Below are positions 19,196 through 27,953 of a DNA stretch of 64,000 nucleotides, in pieces. The notes under the pieces were generated by a model. The model ran no database searches. It was not told the DNA's origin and saw only the letters and a program-made list of their open reading frames with translations. This stretch comes from Phaeobacter sp. 11ANDIMAR09 (GTDB lineage Bacteria > Pseudomonadota > Alphaproteobacteria > Rhodobacterales > Rhodobacteraceae). Position 1 is the stretch's first letter. Every line of letters starts with the position of its first letter. Where the stretch lies: contig NZ_LIKT01000015.1 of the NCBI RefSeq assembly GCF_001294455.1, forward strand, positions 1 through 64,000. The letters are read 5' to 3'. The translations under genes were made by a program, and so were the position numbers.

Positions 19196-19458
19196 CCCAG
19201 CATCATAAAATAACCAATAATCAATGTTATGTTGCTTTTTGGGGCGCAGCCAATCGTGCGGGACGGAAAACCGACAACCGGAACATTTTCAAACTTCTGA
19301 GAACCCCTTTGCTGCCAACCAAAGTGGTCACACTTCGTCAACAATCCTAATCAATTTGAAAACAAGCGCCCGTTTTTCGCCACATCCCGCCCCAAAGTAG
19401 CCCATGCCAAGCCTCTAGCCCTGAGCTCCAACACAGTTTTATCTGCAAGGAGTAAGGT

Positions 19459-19956
19459 ATGGGTGATCCAGCGAAACGCGCAGTCCGCATCAAGGCGGTG
19501 TTTGGCACCTTGAGTAAAACCCTGGCCACTACAGCTGCCGTCACAATGGCACTGTTTTTCGTGACCGAAACCGCCTTTGCCGCCGGGCAGACCCCCTATG
19601 TGGTTGGCAACGACCGGGGCGGATACGTTCGCGATCGCCTAATTGAATTGAACAATCTGCGATCCTCAGGCCGACCTGTCGAAATTCGGGGGCGTATCTG
19701 TTTTTCAACCTGTACCATGCTATTGGGGCTACCTAATACCTGTGTCTCTCCCAATACCACCTTTGGATTTCATGGACCGTCCAAAAGCGGTCACCCTTTG
19801 CCGGCGGATGAATTCGACCGCTATTCCCGCATCATTGCCGCCAACTACCCGCCGCAACTGAACACCTGGTACATGCAGACAGGTCGCAAACGGATCAATA
19901 GCGTCTACAAGATCAAGGGAAGCACACTCATTCAGATGGGTGTCCGCTCCTGTTAA
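19459..19956 (+). CDS. secreted ClpP-fold-like protein (COG3904 type), unknown function
   Basis: 165 residues. A basic N-terminus, a hydrophobic run (about 24-45) and ETAFAAGQ suggest a Sec signal peptide cut after about residue 46. The mature part contains RGRICFSTCTMLLGLPNTCVSP and TTFGFHGP, resembling periplasmic proteins of the COG3904 group that share the ClpP/crotonase fold. The Ser-Thr-Cys stretch and FGFHG correspond to the region around the usual Ser/His pair, but catalysis is not shown. AAGGAG at 19448-19453 supports the start. Stand-alone gene after the IS30 element; 19196-19458 upstream holds nothing I recognise. Confidence 0.65.
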   Translation: MGDPAKRAVRIKAVFGTLSKTLATTAAVTMALFFVTETAFAAGQTPYVVGNDRGGYVRDRLIELNNLRSSGRPVEIRGRICFSTCTMLLGLPNTCVSPNTTFGFHGPSKSGHPLPADEFDRYSRIIAANYPPQLNTWYMQTGRKRINSVYKIKGSTLIQMGVRSC

Positions 19957-19998
19957 AAACGGCCTTCACAAACGGTACCCGCCGCAGCCGCACAATCC

Positions 19999-21141
19999 CT
20001 AGCCTAACAGAGCCTGGTTCAGATCCGAGATCAGATCATCCGCATCTTCGATCCCAACAGAGATCCGCAACAGGCTTTCAGGGATGCCAGTATGGGGCTC
20101 GATGGTATGGCGGTGTTCAACCAGGCTTTCAACGCCCCCCAGCGACGTGGCACGGTGGAACAGGTTCAAACGCCCGGCGACCGCCAGTGCTACCTCGCGC
20201 CCTCCCTTGACCAGAAAGGACATCAGAAACCCATAGCCGCCGGACATTTGACGGCTGGCGAGCGTATGTCCTTCGTGGCTTGGCAAGCCCGGGTATAACA
20301 CCTCTTCGACCTCAGGATGGCTGGCCAGGAACTCAGCCACCCTCATCGCATTGGCGCACATCTTTTCCACTCGCAGCGGCAAAGTGCGCATGCTTCGCAC
20401 CAAAAGCCAGGCCTCAAATGGCCCCATCACCGCACCCGCCTCGTTGCGATCCATACAGATTGCCTCCCACATCGGGTTGGGCCTGCGGGTGCTGAGCACG
20501 CCGCCCAACACATCAGAGTGACCATTGATCACCTTGGTTGCAGAATGCATGACGATATCCGCGCCCAGCTCCAATGGCCGGGTCAGCAGCGGGGTGGCGG
20601 CGGTACTGTCAACAACCAGGCTGGCACCAGCGCGATCGGCGCAGGTTCTTGCCGCCGCGATATCGACGGTTTTGAGCCAGGGGTTTGACGGGGTTTCAAC
20701 AAACAGGATCTGCGCCTCATGCGCTTCACAGACCGTCTGCAAAGCCGCTGTATCGCTGGCCTCGACCTCGTGTAGGGTGATGTCGCGGCGGATACAGAAA
20801 TCCCGGATCCATTTGGTTGTGCCCCAGTAAATGCCCGATTGAACAATCACTGCACCACCATTGGGCACGGTACGAAAAACTGCGGCAATAGCCGCCATAC
20901 CGGAGGGAAACAGCTGTGTGTCCGCGGCGCCCTCAAGGCGAGACAGGATCTCTTCGCCCAGCCTGACGGCCTCGTTGTGGGAGCGCAGATAGACGTTGTC
21001 CTGATTGACCAGCTGATAGTCCCGGTCCCGCACAAAGGTGGTCGAGGGCTGCAGGGGAGGCACTACCCCACCGCTGGCCGCATCGATGGCACCAGCAGCC
21101 TGAGCCGCAATTGTGGCTGGTTTCATATCGTTGCGCTGCAT
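19999..21141 (-). CDS. trans-sulfuration family PLP enzyme (cystathionine gamma-lyase/synthase-like)
   Basis: 380 residues from the ATG at 21141 (GGGAG eight bases upstream); a TTG further up at 21198 is less likely. Fold type I Cys/Met-metabolism enzyme with PLP lysine K203 in HSATKVINGHSDVLGG, VVDSTAATPLL supplying the ring-binding Asp, and FPSGMAAIAAVFR. The usual Y-x-R...NPT motif is replaced by YLRSHNEAV, so the substrate may differ from standard cystathionine enzymes. Possible roles are cystathionine gamma-synthase, gamma-lyase or methionine gamma-lyase; context does not decide. Confidence 0.8.
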   Translation of the reverse strand: MQRNDMKPATIAAQAAGAIDAASGGVVPPLQPSTTFVRDRDYQLVNQDNVYLRSHNEAVRLGEEILSRLEGAADTQLFPSGMAAIAAVFRTVPNGGAVIVQSGIYWGTTKWIRDFCIRRDITLHEVEASDTAALQTVCEAHEAQILFVETPSNPWLKTVDIAAARTCADRAGASLVVDSTAATPLLTRPLELGADIVMHSATKVINGHSDVLGGVLSTRRPNPMWEAICMDRNEAGAVMGPFEAWLLVRSMRTLPLRVEKMCANAMRVAEFLASHPEVEEVLYPGLPSHEGHTLASRQMSGGYGFLMSFLVKGGREVALAVAGRLNLFHRATSLGGVESLVEHRHTIEPHTGIPESLLRISVGIEDADDLISDLNQALLG

Positions 21142-21318
21142 GTCAAAGACTCCCTGCTGTGGTTTTCCATCTTTGAAGCGCTCCTGCGCCGAGTTCAATT
21201 GCTTTCTCTAGTCTCGGGCGGGTAGCCCCCAGCCTTCCACCTGTCTGCCCTTGTGGTTTGCCCACGGCCATGATCCCTTGGCCGTCATCTGCTGCCTTCA
21301 GTGAAAGAGACCTCGACG

Positions 21319-21804
21319 ATGCCATTGGAGATACGTCATGCCCAGCCGCGCGACAGCGCCAGTATTGCCGAAATTGCCAATGCAATGATCCGCGATACGC
21401 TGTTCACCTTTACCTCTCAGGAGCGCCAGCCCCAAGAGATCGCGGCCCGGCTGGAACAAGATCTGACGCCCTTCCTCGTGGCAGAACGAGGCGGCAGGAT
21501 CCTGGGCTTTGCAACTTACAGCGCCTTTCGTTCCGGTCCGGGCTATCGCCACACACAAGAGCATTCCATTCAGCTGCGCCCCGAAGCCCAGGGCCATGGG
21601 CTGGGCCGGGCGCTGATGGGTCAGCTGGAAAAGGAAGCCCGCACCCGAGAGGTGCATGTATTGGTTGCAGGTATCAGCAGCGCCAACCCCAAGGCGCTCA
21701 AATTTCACAGAGCCATTGGCTATACCCAGACAGGGTTTCTGCCTCAGGTCGGGCGTAAATTTAATCAGTGGCTGGACCTGATCCTGATGCAAAAGCAGCT
21801 GTAA
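21319..21804 (+). CDS. GNAT-family N-acetyltransferase, phosphinothricin-acetyltransferase-like
   Basis: 161 residues from the ATG at 21319 (a GTG at 21301 is an alternative). Shows the GNAT acetyl-CoA loop in RPEAQGHGLGRALM and the C-terminal ALKFHRAIGYTQTG block typical of the Pat/YncA group, which acetylate amino acids such as methionine sulfoximine or sulfone and phosphinothricin. Divergent from the trans-sulfuration gene and convergent with the aminotransferase gene. Substrate unknown. Confidence 0.82.
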   Translation: MPLEIRHAQPRDSASIAEIANAMIRDTLFTFTSQERQPQEIAARLEQDLTPFLVAERGGRILGFATYSAFRSGPGYRHTQEHSIQLRPEAQGHGLGRALMGQLEKEARTREVHVLVAGISSANPKALKFHRAIGYTQTGFLPQVGRKFNQWLDLILMQKQL

Positions 21805-21821
21805 CCCTGCCCCGCTCTGCG

Positions 21822-23030
21822 TTAGTCCAGCTGCGCGACCGCCCGCGCCAATCGCACCAAAGCCTCACGCAGCTCTGCCGGACTGGTAGCATAAGAAATG
21901 CGGAAATACGGCGACAGCCCAAAGGCCCGCCCCGGCACCATGGCAACATCGTGGTGTTCCAGAACATAGGCACAAAAATCCGCATCCGTTTGCAAAGTCT
22001 TGCCTTGCGGGGTTCGACGCCCTAGCAGGCCAGCGCAGCTGGCAAAGGTGTAAAAAGCCCCTTCGGGACGCGGACAGCTGATCCCCTCAATTGCATTCAA
22101 CCCATCCACCACCAGATCGCGACGGGCCTGAAAGCTGGCGCGCCGCTCTGTCAAGAAATCTTGGCCCCCGTTCAAGGCTTGCAGTGCTGCCGCCTGCGAC
22201 ACCGAAGCGGCACAGGAGGTCGACTGCCCCTGAATCACCGCCATGGCAGATATCAAAGCTGCAGGACCACCCGCATAGCCAATGCGCCATCCGGTCATAG
22301 CATAGGCTTTGGAGACGCCATTTATGGTCAAACAACGGGGTTTCAAACGCGGCTCAACCGCCGCAGGCGTGGCAAATTCAAATCCTTCGTAGGTGATATG
22401 TTCATACATGTCATCGGCCATGACCCAGACACCCGGATGCTGCATCAAAACCTCCAGTAAGGGTGCGTAATCCTGCGCCGAGTAGGCCGCACCAGAGGGG
22501 TTTGATGGCGAGTTGAACAGCACCCAACGGGTGCGCGGGCCAAGCGCCTGCTGCAGCTGCTCTGCTGTCATTCGAAAACCGGTCTCGGCACCACAGGGCA
22601 CCAGCACGGCTTTGCCACCGGCCAGAGCAATGATATCCACATAGGAAGTCCAATAGGGAGCCGGCACGATGACTTCGTCACCTGGCTCCAGACTGGCCAT
22701 GAAAGCATTGTACAGCACCTGCTTGGCACCGGTAGAAACAATCACTTCATCCTGACAGTAGTCCAAACCGTGATCTCGCTTGAATTTGGCGCGGATCGCC
22801 CGCTTCAGATCCGGCGTGCCAGTAAGGGCTGTATATTTGGTTTCTCCCGCCCATATCGCGTCAACAGCCGCCTGTTTGATGGCGTCAGGCGTGTCAAAAT
22901 CCGGCTCGCCCGCACCCAGCACAATCACCGGTCGCCCCTGTTGTTTCAGCTCCGCAGCCCGCGCCCCGATCTGCAGGATTTCAGATACTTCGATTGCATC
23001 AATACGGCTGGCCTTGCGGAATTCTGTCAT
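21822..23030 (-). CDS. class I/II aminotransferase (aspartate aminotransferase-like)
   Basis: 402 residues from the ATG at 23030; the open frame to 23090 adds a non-conserved leader. Fold type I: GAGEPDFDTP, NSPSNPSGAAYS, and PLP lysine K241 in NGVSKAYAMTGWRIGY, with the substrate-carboxylate Arg in YFRISYATS. Typical of aspartate/2-aminoadipate-type transaminases of the Igamma group. It follows two LysR genes on the same strand and is about 2 kb from amaBA, so a role on 2-aminoadipate from lysine breakdown is possible but unproven. Confidence 0.85.
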   Translation of the reverse strand: MTEFRKASRIDAIEVSEILQIGARAAELKQQGRPVIVLGAGEPDFDTPDAIKQAAVDAIWAGETKYTALTGTPDLKRAIRAKFKRDHGLDYCQDEVIVSTGAKQVLYNAFMASLEPGDEVIVPAPYWTSYVDIIALAGGKAVLVPCGAETGFRMTAEQLQQALGPRTRWVLFNSPSNPSGAAYSAQDYAPLLEVLMQHPGVWVMADDMYEHITYEGFEFATPAAVEPRLKPRCLTINGVSKAYAMTGWRIGYAGGPAALISAMAVIQGQSTSCAASVSQAAALQALNGGQDFLTERRASFQARRDLVVDGLNAIEGISCPRPEGAFYTFASCAGLLGRRTPQGKTLQTDADFCAYVLEHHDVAMVPGRAFGLSPYFRISYATSPAELREALVRLARAVAQLD

Positions 23031-23160
23031 GGGTGTCGTCCTACAGCTGAAACAGGGGCGCTGGACAATCCGGCGCGCGCCAATGCTCAAAGCCTAAAGC
23101 ACCAAGCTCCAGAGAGAAAAATCCCCAAGTTGGACCCAACTCATTCCAAAACCACATGGG

Positions 23161-24048
23161 TCAGCCCGGTCTGCACCTCAGCTGTCGGGTGATCCAGGTC
23201 TCGAACTTTTGCACCGCATCCGTCGCCGCCCCATGCGGGCGGGTTAGGTAATAGCGTTTGGCCGACCCCAGGACCGGCCCCGGCAGTTGCACCAAAGCGC
23301 CGCTGTCCAGCTCATCCGAGACCATGTCAAAAGGCACGATCGCTGCCCCGAGCCCCGCAGTCGCCGCGCCAATAACCATGGAGTATTGATCAAAATAGCG
23401 CCCATCTTGTCGCGGCTGCCCCTTGATCCCTGCCTCCTGAAACCAATTCGCCCAGACCTCACTGCGGCTTTCCAGATGCACCAAAGGCACGTCTTCCAAC
23501 GCGGTTAGATCTGTCAATCCATAGCTGGCATAGAATTCGGGGGCAGAAATCGGCACCATCTGATCGCCAAACAGCTCGACCATACGGGCACCGGGCCAGT
23601 TGTCACGCCCATAATGGATCGCCAAATCAAAGGGGTCGCGCGCAAAATCAAAGGGGTCCAACCGTGTCGAAAGGCTCAGCTCAATCTCCGGATGGCGCGC
23701 AAAGAAATCCGGCAAGCGTGGTATCAGCCAGCGGTTGGCAAAGGTTGGCAGCACCGCGATGCGCAGCGCACTGCGCCCCGCCCCCGCCGCCACCGCCTTT
23801 TGCACCGAGGTGCGCAGCGCGCCAAGGTCCTGCGCCAAATCCGCAGCGAGACCGGCGCCAGCGTCGGTCAGCACCACGCCCCGGCCAACGCGCTGAAACA
23901 GCGCAAAGCCAAGATCCGCCTCCAGCTCCTTGACCTTCTTGCTGACAGCACTTTGGGTCAGGCCAATCTCTTCGCCTGCCGCGGTAAAACTCTGGTGGCG
24001 GGCGGCGCTTTCAAAACAGCGAAGATGGGTGAGACTGGGCAAGCGCAT
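23161..24048 (-). CDS. LysR-family (GcvA-like) regulator, tandem copy 1
   Basis: 295 residues from the ATG at 24048, placed just after the stop of the upstream LysR gene; the frame is open to 24087. HTH about residues 2-60 (AAGEEIGLTQSAVSKKVKELE) and a GcvA-type effector domain with DLAIHYGRDNWPGARMVELF. Adjacent to, and co-directional with, a second LysR of the same subgroup; both share the IHYG-RDWPG pattern, so they are tandem paralogues that may act on amaBA together or on different inducers. Confidence 0.86.
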   Translation of the reverse strand: MRLPSLTHLRCFESAARHQSFTAAGEEIGLTQSAVSKKVKELEADLGFALFQRVGRGVVLTDAGAGLAADLAQDLGALRTSVQKAVAAGAGRSALRIAVLPTFANRWLIPRLPDFFARHPEIELSLSTRLDPFDFARDPFDLAIHYGRDNWPGARMVELFGDQMVPISAPEFYASYGLTDLTALEDVPLVHLESRSEVWANWFQEAGIKGQPRQDGRYFDQYSMVIGAATAGLGAAIVPFDMVSDELDSGALVQLPGPVLGSAKRYYLTRPHGAATDAVQKFETWITRQLRCRPG

Positions 24049-24050
24049 CC

Positions 24051-24947
24051 TTAGGCCTCCTGAGCCGTTATCTGATCGAGCAGCCAATTGCGAAACTGCA
24101 TGAGCGGGTAGTCATCGCAATGCTCCGGCGGCCAGACCAGAAAATACTCCCCCAGTGTCACAGGCGGTCCATTGATGGCCAATTGCAAGCGGCCGGCTTT
24201 GATCTCGCCCTCGGCCAAAAAGGTTGGCAACAGGGCAATGCCCAGCCCATGCACCGCCGCCTGTGTCATCGCCGATGATTGGTCAAACAACATACCCTGC
24301 AAGCGCTCAGCCGTGACACCGTGCAGGCCAAACCATTGCTCCCAACTGTCCGGATGGCTTTCCAGGTGCAACAACGGATAGTGCAGCAGCATCTCTGGCA
24401 CGGACAGGGGCGCCTGCAAAAGGCCGGGCGCGCAGACTGGCAGCACGTGTTTGGGCATCAGGGGCAGATACTCCACGCCGGGCCAGTCGCGCGTCCCATA
24501 ATGAATCGCAGCCTGAGCTGTGCCGGATTCAAAACCGAACGGCAGGTTGTGGGTCTGCAAGTTGACCGTAATGCCAGGGTGCTGAGCGACAAAATTCTTG
24601 AGCCGTGGAGCCAACCAATGCAAGCCAAAGGAGGCCAGGATCGACAGATTCAAACTACCACCATCCGGATTCGCCCGCAGCTTGATTGAGGCCTGCGCCA
24701 GCCGGGACAGGATCGCGCGGGCTTCTTTGGCATAGTTCGCCCCGCCCGGAGTCAACTGCAGTCGCATCTGATCCCGCGCAATCAGATCCACCTCCATCTG
24801 CTGTTCCAACTGTTTAAGCTGACGGCTGACAGCGCTCTGGGTCAGGTTCAGATCTTCTGCAGCCGCTGAAGCGCTTCCCAGACGGTCCACGGCTTCCAGT
24901 GCCAGCAGAGATGAGATCGAAGGCAGAAACCGACGCGGCGCTATCAT
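24051..24947 (-). CDS. LysR-family (GcvA-like) regulator, tandem copy 2
   Basis: 298 residues. HTH about 5-62 (AAAEDLNLTQSAVSRQLKQLE), then an effector domain with AIHYGTRDWPGVEYLPL. Divergent from amaB across about 143 bp, the normal arrangement for a LysR activator of the divergent operon. A dyad with T-N11-A spacing overlaps its own start codon (24948-24962), suggesting autoregulation. Best candidate for the direct regulator of amaBA. Confidence 0.87.
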   Translation of the reverse strand: MIAPRRFLPSISSLLALEAVDRLGSASAAAEDLNLTQSAVSRQLKQLEQQMEVDLIARDQMRLQLTPGGANYAKEARAILSRLAQASIKLRANPDGGSLNLSILASFGLHWLAPRLKNFVAQHPGITVNLQTHNLPFGFESGTAQAAIHYGTRDWPGVEYLPLMPKHVLPVCAPGLLQAPLSVPEMLLHYPLLHLESHPDSWEQWFGLHGVTAERLQGMLFDQSSAMTQAAVHGLGIALLPTFLAEGEIKAGRLQLAINGPPVTLGEYFLVWPPEHCDDYPLMQFRNWLLDQITAQEA

Positions 24948-25006
24948 ATGATTTTACCTCATAGCTTTAGAATTTAGTATCATGTGCAATTTCACATTTA
25001 TCGTGA
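24948..25006. promoter_or_regulatory. possible LysR operator region between lysR and amaB
   Basis: Two 15-bp dyads lie in the divergent promoter: ATGA-N7-TCAT (24948-24962, which contains a T-N11-A core) and TCAC-N7-GTGA (24992-25006). Their centres are 44 bp apart, about four helical turns, as expected for recognition and activation sites of a LysR tetramer. The dyads are seen; the role is inferred and chance cannot be excluded for arms this short. Confidence 0.3.
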
Positions 25007-25090
25007 GAATTACAGGAAACACCCGTGAGTCACCAGCGTTTTACCCCGTGTAATGCTCATGGCCTGACAGTTTCCTCGAAAGGATGCACC

Positions 25091-26593
25091 ATGCCTTATT
25101 CCCAGATCCTCACCGCCGCAGGTTTCACCCAGAACGACCTCTCTGGCGGCAGTCTTAGCGTCAAGACCCCAGTTGATGGCAGCGAGATTGCCCGCATCGC
25201 CATGCACAGCCTGGCGGATGCCCAGGCCCAGATCACAAATGCCAAGTCAGCCTTCAAATCCTGGCGCACAGTGCCCGCACCGCGCCGCGGCGAGCTGGTG
25301 CGCCTCTTGGGCGAAGAGCTGCGCCGGGAAAAAGAGAACCTCGGCCGGTTGGTGACGCTGGAATGTGGCAAGATCTACCAGGAAGGTCTGGGCGAAGTGC
25401 AAGAAATGATCGATATCTGCGATTTCGCAGTAGGCCTGTCGCGTCAACTCTATGGCCTGACCATCGCCTCGGAACGCCCCGGCCACGCCATGCGCGAAAC
25501 CTGGCACCCGATGGGGACCTGCGGTGTTATCACCGCCTTCAACTTCCCCGTGGCTCCCTGGTGCTGGAACGCAACCCTGGCGCTGGTCTGTGGTGATCCG
25601 GTGATCTGGAAACCCTCGGAAAAGACCCCGTTAACCGCCCTTGCCGTACAGAAGATCTGTGATCGCGTCACCACCCAGTTTGGTGCCGATGCGCCCGAAG
25701 GTCTGATCCAGACACTGATCGGCGAGCGCGATCTGGGCGAAGCCCTGACCGCATCCAAAGACGTCGCGATCATCTCGGCCACCGGTTCTGTCCCCATGGG
25801 CAAGGCCGTGGCCAAGGACATGTCTGCCCGCCTGGGCCGCACAATTCTGGAACTCGGCGGCAACAACGCGATGATCGTCGCCCCCTCGGCTGATCTGGAA
25901 ATGGCCCTGCGCGCCATTGTGTTTTCTGCCGTTGGCACCGCCGGGCAGCGCTGCACCTCGCTGCGTCGCCTGATCGTCCATGCCGATATCTATGACGCGC
26001 TGATCCCCCGGCTGATCAAAGCCTATGCAGGCCTGCCGATTGGGGATCCGCTGCTGGAAGGCTCGCTTGTTGGCCCGCTGATCGACGATCTGGCGTTGAA
26101 GGCCATGACCGAGGCCCTGGCTCAGGCAGAAGTCGAAGGCGGCACGGTCCATGGAGGCGGCCAGGCGCTAACCGACAGCCACTCTGCTGCGGCCTATGCC
26201 CATCCGGCGATTGTCGAAATGCCCGCGCAGTCTGCGATCATGCACACCGAGACCTTTGCTCCGATCCTCTATGTGGTGAAATATGAGGATCTGGACGAGG
26301 CCATCGCCCTGCAAAACGATGTGCCACAGGGGCTGAGCTCCTGCATCTTTTCCACAGATGTACGCGAGACGGAATATTTCCTCTCGGCAGCCGGATCCGA
26401 TTGCGGTATCGCCAATGTCAACATCGGCCCATCGGGCGCCGAAATCGGCGGCGCCTTTGGTGGCGAAAAGGAAACCGGCGGTGGACGGGAAAGCGGCTCT
26501 GACGCCTGGAAGGGCTATATGCGTCGCCAGACCAACACCGTGAACTACTCGCGGGAGCTGCCGCTTGCACAGGGAATCAAATTTGACATCTGA
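25091..26593 (+). CDS. amaB: delta-1-piperideine-6-carboxylate (2-aminoadipate semialdehyde) dehydrogenase
   Basis: 500 residues from the ATG at 25091 with AAAGGA seven bases upstream (frame open to 25025). NAD-dependent aldehyde dehydrogenase of the ALDH7/antiquitin group: catalytic C288 in GTAGQRCTSLRR, general base E254 in LELGGNNA, and the long C-terminal GGEKETGGGRESGSDAWKGYMRR signature. It oxidises 2-aminoadipate semialdehyde to 2-aminoadipate in lysine degradation. It is followed directly by an FAD amine oxidase, the same pairing as amaB-amaA of Pseudomonas putida. Confidence 0.88.
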   Translation: MPYSQILTAAGFTQNDLSGGSLSVKTPVDGSEIARIAMHSLADAQAQITNAKSAFKSWRTVPAPRRGELVRLLGEELRREKENLGRLVTLECGKIYQEGLGEVQEMIDICDFAVGLSRQLYGLTIASERPGHAMRETWHPMGTCGVITAFNFPVAPWCWNATLALVCGDPVIWKPSEKTPLTALAVQKICDRVTTQFGADAPEGLIQTLIGERDLGEALTASKDVAIISATGSVPMGKAVAKDMSARLGRTILELGGNNAMIVAPSADLEMALRAIVFSAVGTAGQRCTSLRRLIVHADIYDALIPRLIKAYAGLPIGDPLLEGSLVGPLIDDLALKAMTEALAQAEVEGGTVHGGGQALTDSHSAAAYAHPAIVEMPAQSAIMHTETFAPILYVVKYEDLDEAIALQNDVPQGLSSCIFSTDVRETEYFLSAAGSDCGIANVNIGPSGAEIGGAFGGEKETGGGRESGSDAWKGYMRRQTNTVNYSRELPLAQGIKFDI

Positions 26594-27857
26594 CCTGACT
26601 GACAGCCTCTGGCACCAGACCTGCCAGGAAAACCCTGCCTCCTCGGTTTTATCCGGGGAGGCCACGGCAGATCTGGTGGTGATTGGGGGCGGCTATACCG
26701 GCTGTTCTGCCGCGCTAAAGGCCGCCGAAATGGGGGCCTCGGTCTGTCTGCTCGAAGCTGAGGTCTTTGGCCATGGCGGGTCTGGCCGCAACGTCGGTCT
26801 GGTCAATGCCGGGCTGTGGTTGCCACCCGAAGACATCAACGCCCGGCTTGGCGCAGAGATCGGCAACCATCTATCGCAGGCCTTGGGGCAGGCCCCTGAC
26901 CTGGTTTACGGGCTCATCGACAGGTTCAAGATCGCCTGTGAGCCTGTACGCAATGGCACTCTTCACTGCGCCCATGCCCCCAGCGGCATGCAGGATCTGC
27001 AACGGCGCGCAGATCAGTTGCAGGCCATCGGCGCCCCAGTGCAGCTATTGGAGGCCGCCGAAGCCCGGGCCCGCGTCGGATCCGAGGCAGTGCACGGCGC
27101 CCTGTTTGACCCCCGTGCCGGCACCATCCAGCCGCTAGGCTTTGCCCGAGGGCTGGCCCGTGCCGCGATCTCCGCTGGTGCTCGCCTGCATGATCAAACT
27201 CCGGCCCAGGCAATCACCCGCAACAATGGCTGCTGGGAGGTTGCAACGCCTCGTGGCCACATCCGCGCCAAACATCTGATCATGGCAACAAATGCCTATG
27301 CCCGTCCCATGTCCGGCTATAAGGCACCTGCGATCGTTCCCGTTCACTATTTCCAAGGCGCTACTGCCCCCCTGACAACAGCCCAGAAAGCCCAAATTCT
27401 GCCAGGGCTCGAAGGCTGCTGGGATTCCGCTATGGTAATGTCCTCCTGGCGCATGGACCAAAAGGGCAGGCTGGTGATTGGTGCCATGGGGGCTTTGGAT
27501 CATCTTGGCAGCAACATTCACCAAGGCTGGCTCAAGCGGAAGCTATCCGCGGTCTTTCCTGCGCTTTCCGGGATCAAACTGGAAAGCCAATGGTTTGGCC
27601 GCATCGCCATGACCGGGGAATACCTGCCCAAGATCGAGAAACTGGAGGAAGGCTATGTCAGCTTTGGCTATTCAGGTCGTGGCATCGGGCCTGGAACCCT
27701 GTTTGGCCAACAGATGGCTCAGGCCCTGCTCACAAAAGATGAGAGCCTACTGCCCTTGCCGGCCAGCTCTGGCCATAGCCTGCCCTTTGCCCGCCTGCGT
27801 GGTGCCTATTACGAGACCGGCGCAACCCTGATCCATCTTGTCAAAGACCGAATCTAA
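26583..27857 (+). CDS. amaA: FAD-dependent amine oxidoreductase, L-pipecolate oxidase-like
   Basis: 424 residues of the DAO/DadA-PuuB family. The start is taken as TTG at 26583, inside the end of amaB, with AGGGA seven bases upstream; a further TTG at 26565 also fits the frame and no ATG is available near the N-terminus. FAD fingerprint VVIGGGYTGCSAALKAAEMG (about residues 31-50), GSGRNVGLVNAG, and a C-terminal FGYSGRGIGPGTLFGQ that closes the FAD site. With amaB upstream, the likely reaction is oxidation of L-pipecolate to delta-1-piperideine-6-carboxylate. Gamma-glutamylputrescine oxidase is the main alternative by family alone. Confidence 0.78.
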   Translation: MTSDLTDSLWHQTCQENPASSVLSGEATADLVVIGGGYTGCSAALKAAEMGASVCLLEAEVFGHGGSGRNVGLVNAGLWLPPEDINARLGAEIGNHLSQALGQAPDLVYGLIDRFKIACEPVRNGTLHCAHAPSGMQDLQRRADQLQAIGAPVQLLEAAEARARVGSEAVHGALFDPRAGTIQPLGFARGLARAAISAGARLHDQTPAQAITRNNGCWEVATPRGHIRAKHLIMATNAYARPMSGYKAPAIVPVHYFQGATAPLTTAQKAQILPGLEGCWDSAMVMSSWRMDQKGRLVIGAMGALDHLGSNIHQGWLKRKLSAVFPALSGIKLESQWFGRIAMTGEYLPKIEKLEEGYVSFGYSGRGIGPGTLFGQQMAQALLTKDESLLPLPASSGHSLPFARLRGAYYETGATLIHLVKDRI

Positions 27858-27896
27858 AAACCCAAAGGGGTCAGAGCTTGCTCTGCCCCCTTTGGG
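27856..27896 (-). terminator. intrinsic terminator for znuA
   Basis: A long hairpin, CCCAAAGGGG-t-CAGAGC-tt-GCTCTG-c-CCCCTTTGGG (27861-27896), is preceded on the plus strand by AAAAA (27856-27860), which becomes a U tract after the stem on the minus-strand transcript. It therefore best serves znuA, which ends at 27954, while also sitting just past amaA; in the amaA direction no T run follows. Confidence 0.75.
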
Positions 27897-27953
27897 AAAC
27901 ACTGCCGGGCCACTGTCACGAAGTTGAAGCGGCTACGACAATGATCCCTGCGT

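Noticed and set aside
18551-19213. 220-residue open frame antisense to the IS30 transposase
   Set aside because: Overlaps an intact transposase with all catalytic motifs; no signature of its own.
23097-23160. Possible promoter or operator between the tandem LysR genes and the aminotransferase
   Set aside because: No dyad or convincing -35/-10 pair could be picked out by eye.
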